From positions 381,001 to 445,000 of the forward strand of contig NZ_CP012405.1 of NCBI RefSeq assembly GCF_001305595.1: a stretch of DNA of 64,000 nt, read 5' to 3'. Source of the stretch: Azospirillum thiophilum. GTDB lineage: Bacteria; Pseudomonadota; Alphaproteobacteria; Azospirillales; Azospirillaceae. Of this stretch, positions 59,589-64,000 are shown one piece after another (the first letter of the stretch is position 1; every line of letters begins with the position of its first letter). Position numbers and translations under genes: made by a program. The notes under the pieces are model-generated. The model was given only the letters and a program-made list of their open reading frames with translations, was not told where the DNA came from and searched no databases.

Positions 59589-60029
59589 ATGAGCCTCCGC
59601 CGCCTCCTCGCCCCTCTGCTCCTTCCCGTGCTCCTGCTGTTCGGCGCGGCGGCATCCATGCCGGCGCTGGCCCAGGACAAGGTGGTCTATCACATCGACA
59701 ACGCCGCCGAGCAGGGCACCAAAGCCCTGCGCAACATCCGCAACCATCTGGACGTCGCGCCGAAGACCGAGATCCGTGTCGTCACCCACGCCGAGGGGGT
59801 GGATCTGTTGCTGGAAGGCGCCCAGGACAAGAAGAACAACATCGACTACGGCCCGCTTATCTCCGACCTCAAGGGGCGCGGCGTCCGCTTCGAGGTGTGC
59901 GAGATCACCATGAAGCGGCGCAACCTGACCAAGGACCAGTTCGTGATGGAGGCGGAATTCACCCAATCCGGCGTCGTGCGCATCACCGAATTGCAGGCCC
60001 GCGACCATTACGCCTACATCAAGCCCTGA
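59589..60029 (+). CDS. Periplasmic DsrE-family protein
   Basis: The 146-residue protein has a signal peptide (to about PALAQ) and a DsrE/DsrF/YchN-like domain: KVVYHIDNAAEQGTKALRNI, RVVTHAEGVDLLLEGA and GVRFEVCEITMKRRN, with one Cys in the usual sulfur-carrier position. Such proteins accompany sox clusters and may bind or shuttle sulfur in the periplasm; the function is not settled. It lies 47 bp after soxB and 13 bp before the transporter gene. Confidence 0.85.
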   Translation: MSLRRLLAPLLLPVLLLFGAAASMPALAQDKVVYHIDNAAEQGTKALRNIRNHLDVAPKTEIRVVTHAEGVDLLLEGAQDKKNNIDYGPLISDLKGRGVRFEVCEITMKRRNLTKDQFVMEAEFTQSGVVRITELQARDHYAYIKP

Positions 60030-60042
60030 GGACGCCGCCGCC

Positions 60043-61161
60043 ATGGGTGTCGCCATCACCATCGACGGCCTGATGGAAACGCTGGGCGAGGACCGCTTCC
60101 TGGCGCTGGGCGGGCTGCTGATCGGCACGCTGTTCGGGATTCTCGCCCAGCGCTCCCGTTTCTGCCTGCGCGCCTCGACGCTGGAGGTGGCGCACGGACG
60201 GTTGGGCGAACGGCTGGCCGTGTGGCTGCTCGCCTTCTCCACCGCGCTGATCGCGACGCAGGGCTTGATCCTGCTCGGCCTGTTCGACACCGGCAGCGTC
60301 CGCCAACTCAACAACCCTGGCAGCCTGTCGGGTGCGGTGATCGGCGGGCTGATGTTCGGCTGCGGCATGACACTGACCCGCGCCTGCGCCAGCCGCATGC
60401 TGGTGCTGGCGGCCACCGGCAACCTGCGGGCGCTGTTGTCGGGGCTGGTGTTCGCGGTGGTGGCCCAGGCGGCGTTGCGCGGCGTGCTGTCGCCGGCGCG
60501 CGAGGCGATCAACGGATGGTGGACGGTCGGCAGTGCGCAGCGCGACCTGCTGGCGCTGGCCGGCGTCGGGCATGACGGGGCGTTGCTGTTCGCGCTGGGC
60601 TGGTTGGCCGCCGGTGCAATGATCGCCCGGCGCAACCGCCTGTCGGGCTGGTCCTGGCTGGGGGCGGCGGGCGTCGGCCTGACCGTCGCTGCCGCCTGGT
60701 GGTTCACATGGCGCAGCGCCGCCGCCGCCTTCGAGCCGGTGGCGATCCATTCCCTGAGCTTCACCGCGCCGTCCGCCGATTTCCTGATGCTGGTGCTGTC
60801 GCCGCCGGGCGCGACCTGGGGATTCGATACCGGGCTGATCCCCGGCGTGGCGCTGGGCGCCTTCCTGGCCGGGCTGGCCGGGCGCGACCTGAAGCTGGAG
60901 GGCTTCAGCGACGGCTCCACCATGCGGCGCTACATCGTCGGCGGCTGCCTGATGGGGTTCGGCAGCGTCCTTGCCGGCGGCTGCGCCATCGGTGCCGGCG
61001 TATCCGGCGCCTCGATCTTCGTGCTGACCGCCTGGCTCGTGCTGTGGTCGATGTGGATCGGCGCCGTGCTGACCGACCGGGCGATCGACCGGAAGACCGG
61101 CCGGCCGGCGCGCGCGCGCTCGGCCGACGCCCCCGCCATCCCGCCGGTCGCGGCGCAATGA
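60043..61161 (+). CDS. YeeE/YedE (SoxT/TsuA-like) sulfur-compound transporter
   Basis: The 372-residue protein has about ten membrane helices with duplicated motifs: FGILAQRSRFCLRAS and GLMFGCGMTLTRACASRML in the first half, GGCLMGFGSVLAGGCAIGAGVSG in the second. The Cys residues match those used by TsuA to pass thiosulfate. In sox clusters these proteins (SoxT) are thought to import thiosulfate or related sulfur species. It is operonic with the DsrE-like and SoxH-like genes. Confidence 0.88.
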   Translation: MGVAITIDGLMETLGEDRFLALGGLLIGTLFGILAQRSRFCLRASTLEVAHGRLGERLAVWLLAFSTALIATQGLILLGLFDTGSVRQLNNPGSLSGAVIGGLMFGCGMTLTRACASRMLVLAATGNLRALLSGLVFAVVAQAALRGVLSPAREAINGWWTVGSAQRDLLALAGVGHDGALLFALGWLAAGAMIARRNRLSGWSWLGAAGVGLTVAAAWWFTWRSAAAAFEPVAIHSLSFTAPSADFLMLVLSPPGATWGFDTGLIPGVALGAFLAGLAGRDLKLEGFSDGSTMRRYIVGGCLMGFGSVLAGGCAIGAGVSGASIFVLTAWLVLWSMWIGAVLTDRAIDRKTGRPARARSADAPAIPPVAAQ

Positions 61162-61179
61162 CCGTCCAGGAGGTCCCGA

Positions 61180-62208
61180 ATGTTTCGCCTGCCACGCCGC
61201 CGCCTGCTCGCCGGTGGAACCACCGCCTTCACCGCCCTGGCAGCCCTGGCAGCCCTGCCGGGACTCGCGGCTGTCCGCGCCTTCGCCGCCGGGGTCGAGG
61301 CCTTCGTCAAGGGGCCCCCGGTGCCCGACCGGCCCCTGGTCCAGGTCAGCCCGCATGTCTGGATCATCCAGGCCCCGGACGGCTTCCCGACGCCGCAGAA
61401 CCAGGGGATGATGGCGAACATCACCTTCGTCGTCGGGCACGAGGGCGTGATCGTCGTCGATTCCGGGGCCTCGCTCCAGATCGGCGAGATGGCGATCCGC
61501 ATGCTGCGCACGGTCACGAACAGGCCGGTGGTCGGCATCGTCAACACGCACTACCACGGCGACCATTGGCTTGGTAACCACGCCTTCGCCGAAGCATTCG
61601 GCGAGGATCTGCCACGCTACGCCCTGCCGGAGACACGCACGGCGATCCTCGGGCTGGAAGGCAGCGCCTGGCAGAGCGCGATGGTAAAATGGACGGCCCA
61701 GGCCTCCGCCGGCACCCGGATCGTCGCTCCCAACCGCGACGCGGCCCATGGGGACGAGTTGTCGCTCGGCGACGTCCGGTTGCGCCTGCACCATTACGGG
61801 CGCGCCCACACGCCGTCGGATCTGTCGGTGGCGGTGGTCGAGGACGGGGTGATGTGCGTCGGCGACGTGATGATGGACCGGCGGATCGCCAACATGGACG
61901 ACGGCTCCTACCTCGGGACGTTCGAGACCATGGACCGGCTGCGGACCGACAGCGACACCCGCATCTGGCTGCCGGCCCATGGCGAGCCCGGTCCCGGCGT
62001 GCCGGTCTGGCAGCGTACCCTGTTCGAAGGCATCTATGAACCCTGCGCCGCCGCCGTAAAGGCCGGCCGTTCCATCGAGGAGGCGAAGGTGATGGTGCTC
62101 GCCGACCCGCGCGTCGCCTCCCGCGCCGCCGAGACCAAGGGGTGGGACAGCAACATCGGCAAATACATCAGCCTCGCCTATCTGGAGGCCGAACAGGCCG
62201 ATTTCTGA
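61180..62208 (+). CDS. soxH: SoxH-like metallo-beta-lactamase-fold hydrolase
   Basis: The 342-residue protein has an Arg-rich signal (LPRRRLLAGGTTAFTALAAL) and the zinc motif THYHGDHWLGN, followed by His in HYGRAHTPSD and a final GDVMMD and PAHGEPG. This is the periplasmic SoxH/quinoprotein-relay metallohydrolase group, found at the 3' end of sox operons but dispensable for thiosulfate oxidation where tested. AGGAGG is six bases before the ATG. A HupE-like remnant and an IS66 element follow directly. Confidence 0.87.
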   Translation: MFRLPRRRLLAGGTTAFTALAALAALPGLAAVRAFAAGVEAFVKGPPVPDRPLVQVSPHVWIIQAPDGFPTPQNQGMMANITFVVGHEGVIVVDSGASLQIGEMAIRMLRTVTNRPVVGIVNTHYHGDHWLGNHAFAEAFGEDLPRYALPETRTAILGLEGSAWQSAMVKWTAQASAGTRIVAPNRDAAHGDELSLGDVRLRLHHYGRAHTPSDLSVAVVEDGVMCVGDVMMDRRIANMDDGSYLGTFETMDRLRTDSDTRIWLPAHGEPGPGVPVWQRTLFEGIYEPCAAAVKAGRSIEEAKVMVLADPRVASRAAETKGWDSNIGKYISLAYLEAEQADF

Positions 62209-62402
62209 ACAAGCCCCTCTGGTCGGAGTGTTCGCCATCCTGCACGGCCATTCCCATGGCACCGAAATGCCGCAGGCCGCGGCCCCGCTCCTCTACAGCC
62301 TGGGCTTCATCCTCTCGACTGCGACGCTGCATGCCGCCGGCATCGCCATCGGGCTGGCCCGCCACATCCCGCGCCTGCTGTTCGCCTCGCGTGCGATCCG
62401 GT
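62209..62402 (+). pseudogene. C-terminal remnant of a HupE/UreJ-family protein
   Basis: The frame through ct-GAA-CAA reads PLVGVFAILHGHSHGTEMP, then LLYSLGFILSTATLHAAGIAIGLA and RHIPRLLF. This is the last third of a HupE/UreJ membrane protein, with the HGHxHGxE metal motif. The N-terminal helices are absent, since the soxH stop lies immediately before. At 62403 the IS66 end begins and the frame runs into it. The gene is truncated on both sides. Confidence 0.7.
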
Positions 62403-64000
62403 GTAAGCATCCGCTGAGTGCCGCGGTTAGGCAGCTTTCGTCTGCTCGCGGATTGCCTTCCACTCCCAGGGCAGGAGTTCGCGCAAGCGGGTTTGGGGCA
62501 TGTCGTTGATGCGGGCCAGCACGTCGGCGAGCCACGCCTGGGGATCGACGTCGTTGAGCTTCGCCGTGTTGATCAGGCCGTACATGATCGCTGCCCGCTG
62601 CCCGCCGCGATCGGAGCCGCAAAACAGCCATGCTTTCCTCCCGAGTGCAATCCCGCGCAGGCTGCGTTCGGCGGCGTTGTTTGTGAGACACAGCCGGCCA
62701 TCGGCGAGGAAACGGGTGAAGCCGTCCCAACGGGTCAGCATGTAGTCCATCGCCTTGGCCACTGGGGCATGGCGGGAGAGCCGGGCGCGCTCTGTCCGCA
62801 ACCAGTTCTCCAGCGCGGCTACGAGGGCGACGCCGTGCTCCTGGCGGGCCGCCAGCCGCTCGGCCGCCGGCTTGCCGTTCAAGGCGCGCTCGAGTTCGAA
62901 GAGGGCGTCGATGCGCTTCACGGCCTCCAGCGCCAGCGGTGAGATCGGCGGGGCGTCCTTGCCGCGCCTGATGTTCGCGGCAATGTCGGCCAGCTTGAAG
63001 AAGCCCCGCCGGGCATGCGCCCAGCACAGCGCGGCATGGATCGGTCCCGGCTGGCGGTCGGGTTCGTACAACCGGTTATAGCCGGCGAACGCATCGGCCT
63101 GCAGCCAGCCCGTGAAGCCGGCCAGGTGCCGTTCGGGATGCTCGCCCTTGCGGTCGCGCGAATAGTGGAACAGCGCTGCCGGTGGGGCTTGGCCGGCGAA
63201 CGGCCGGTCATCACGCACATACACCCACAGCCGCCCGGTGTCGGTCTTGCTCTTGGCCAGCACGGGCACTGGTGTATCGTCTCCATGCAGCCGCTCGGCC
63301 GCCAGCACATGCACGGCGATCAGGTCGTGCAGCGGCTTCAGCACCGCGGCGGCGGTGCCCACTTGATCGGCCAGAGTGGACAGGCTGAGCGGCACGCCCT
63401 CGCGCGCGAAGCGTTCGGCCTGCCGGTTCAGCGGCTGATGCTGGCCGAACTTCTCGAACAGCAGGGTGGCCAGCAGGTTGGGGCCGGCCCAGCCCCGCGG
63501 GGTGGTGTGGAACGGCGCCGGCGGCTGGCTGATCGTCTCGCAGGCCCGGCAGGAGAATCGCTCGCGCACCGTCTGGATCACCTTCCACTGGCGCGGGATT
63601 ACCTCCAGCGTCTCGGTGATCGTCTCGCCCAGCTTGCACAGCTTGTCCGAGCCGCAGCACGGGCAGCTCGCCGGGGCCGCCACAACGACGCGCTCGCGCG
63701 GCAGGTGGTCGGGAAAGGGTTGGCGCGATGGCCGCTTGCGGGTGAAGGCCGCCACCGCGGTGGTTTTGGCAGCGGCCTGCTCGGCCGCCAGCTCGTCCTC
63801 GCTGGCTGTCGCTTCCAGCTCTTCGAGCTGGAACTCCAACTGGTCCAGCAGGCGCGCCTTGCGTTCGGAACGCGTGCCGTAGAGTTCGCGCCGGAGCTTC
63901 TCGATTTCCAGCTTCAGGCTGGCGATCAGCGCCTCGGTATTCGACGCCATCGCCTTGGCCCGCGCCGCTTCGGCTTCGGCCGCGTCCGCCCGCGCCTCGG
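62403..64000 (-). mobile_element. IS66-family insertion sequence, incomplete at window edge
   Basis: The left terminal sequence GTAAGCATCCGCTGAG at 62403 resembles IS66 inverted-repeat ends. The tnpC transposase gene follows inside on the minus strand and continues past 64000, so tnpB and tnpA and the other end should lie to the right. The bases GATCCGGT at 62395-62402 would be the 8-bp target duplication if this end is correct. The element interrupts the HupE/UreJ-like remnant. Confidence 0.8.
62427..64000 (-). CDS. tnpC: IS66-family transposase TnpC, partial 5' end
   Basis: At least 524 residues are visible. They comprise an N-terminal coiled coil (IASLKLEIEKLRRELYGTRSERKARLLD in heptads), a zinc-binding segment CPCCGSDKL and CRACE, and the DDE catalytic domain (LHGDDTPVPVL, ADAFAGYNRLY, CWAHARRGF, NNAAERSLRGIALGRKAWLF). 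The C-terminus is intact. An ATG at 63950 exists, but the open frame continues upstream with an Ala/Glu-rich helix usual for TnpC, so the true start is beyond 64000. No frameshift is seen, so the transposase may be active. Confidence 0.92.
   Translation of the reverse strand, partial: EARADAAEAEAARAKAMASNTEALIASLKLEIEKLRRELYGTRSERKARLLDQLEFQLEELEATASEDELAAEQAAAKTTAVAAFTRKRPSRQPFPDHLPRERVVVAAPASCPCCGSDKLCKLGETITETLEVIPRQWKVIQTVRERFSCRACETISQPPAPFHTTPRGWAGPNLLATLLFEKFGQHQPLNRQAERFAREGVPLSLSTLADQVGTAAAVLKPLHDLIAVHVLAAERLHGDDTPVPVLAKSKTDTGRLWVYVRDDRPFAGQAPPAALFHYSRDRKGEHPERHLAGFTGWLQADAFAGYNRLYEPDRQPGPIHAALCWAHARRGFFKLADIAANIRRGKDAPPISPLALEAVKRIDALFELERALNGKPAAERLAARQEHGVALVAALENWLRTERARLSRHAPVAKAMDYMLTRWDGFTRFLADGRLCLTNNAAERSLRGIALGRKAWLFCGSDRGGQRAAIMYGLINTAKLNDVDPQAWLADVLARINDMPQTRLRELLPWEWKAIREQTKAA

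Noticed and set aside
1..64000. tRNA, rRNA, CRISPR arrays, riboswitches and prophage genes
   Set aside because: None was recognised by reading; small structured RNAs could still be missed without a covariance-model search.

Overview
The window is GC-rich, densely coding DNA from a free-living, motile, metabolically versatile alphaproteobacterium. The gene set fits an Azospirillum-like member of the Rhodospirillales: chemoreceptors, an ExaA-type quinoprotein dehydrogenase, a complete sox operon, FixJ/NarL-type two-component systems and an Acr3-type ars operon. The genus is inferred from content and style; no 16S or other marker is present. No tRNA, rRNA or CRISPR array was seen.

Layout. 1-5.8 kb: the edge of a minus-strand gene, a Cache-type chemoreceptor, and a three-gene minus-strand operon (MFS transporter, alpha/beta hydrolase, histidine-phosphatase-fold protein) of unknown pathway. 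5.8-9 kb: a long AT-rich spacer, then a Fur-box-preceded feoA-feoB-small membrane protein operon. 9-14.3 kb: an ExaA-like PQQ alcohol dehydrogenase with a pentapeptide-repeat protein, divergent from a NarX/NarL-type two-component pair, with paired palindromes between them. 14.3-16.3 kb: divergent mntR/mntH with a MntR-like palindrome. 16.6-20.8 kb: the most unusual locus, one long protein joining a heme-catalase domain to a LodA-type cysteine-tryptophylquinone oxidase, followed by its LodB-like flavoprotein. 20.8-23.6 kb: a lone receiver, a FixJ-type regulator and a PAS histidine kinase.

23.8-31 kb is a mixed accessory region: a quinol-monooxygenase-like protein, two TetR regulators, a YbfB-type MFS protein, an AraC regulator, an RsbQ/KAI2-like hydrolase, an HSL-type esterase, an XRE-cupin regulator and a D-2-hydroxyacid dehydrogenase. 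32.1-33.4 kb holds the remains of at least three minus-strand genes joined by deletions. 33.6-40 kb: phasin-like protein, short HPF/RaiA protein, Rrf2 regulator with YeiH-type transporter, secreted cupin, NmrA-type oxidoreductase and a second chemoreceptor.

40.3-43.5 kb: arsR-arsC(LMW-PTP type)-arsC(glutaredoxin type)-acr3-arsH. 43.6-50.3 kb: a sigma-54 activator followed by a near-perfect -24/-12 promoter and an operon for an FlK-type acyl-CoA thioesterase, a PaaK-like CoA ligase, an enoyl-CoA hydratase and a HAD dehalogenase-like protein, then an orphan branched-chain-type binding protein. This looks like CoA-dependent metabolism of an unidentified, possibly halogenated, carboxylic acid.

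50.4-62.2 kb: a TtrS/TtrR-like two-component pair directly upstream of soxCDYZAXB, a DsrE-like protein, a YeeE/YedE transporter and a SoxH-like metallohydrolase: a thiosulfate oxidation module probably controlled by a sulfur-oxyanion sensor. The 3' end carries a HupE/UreJ remnant cut by an IS66-family element that runs off the right edge.
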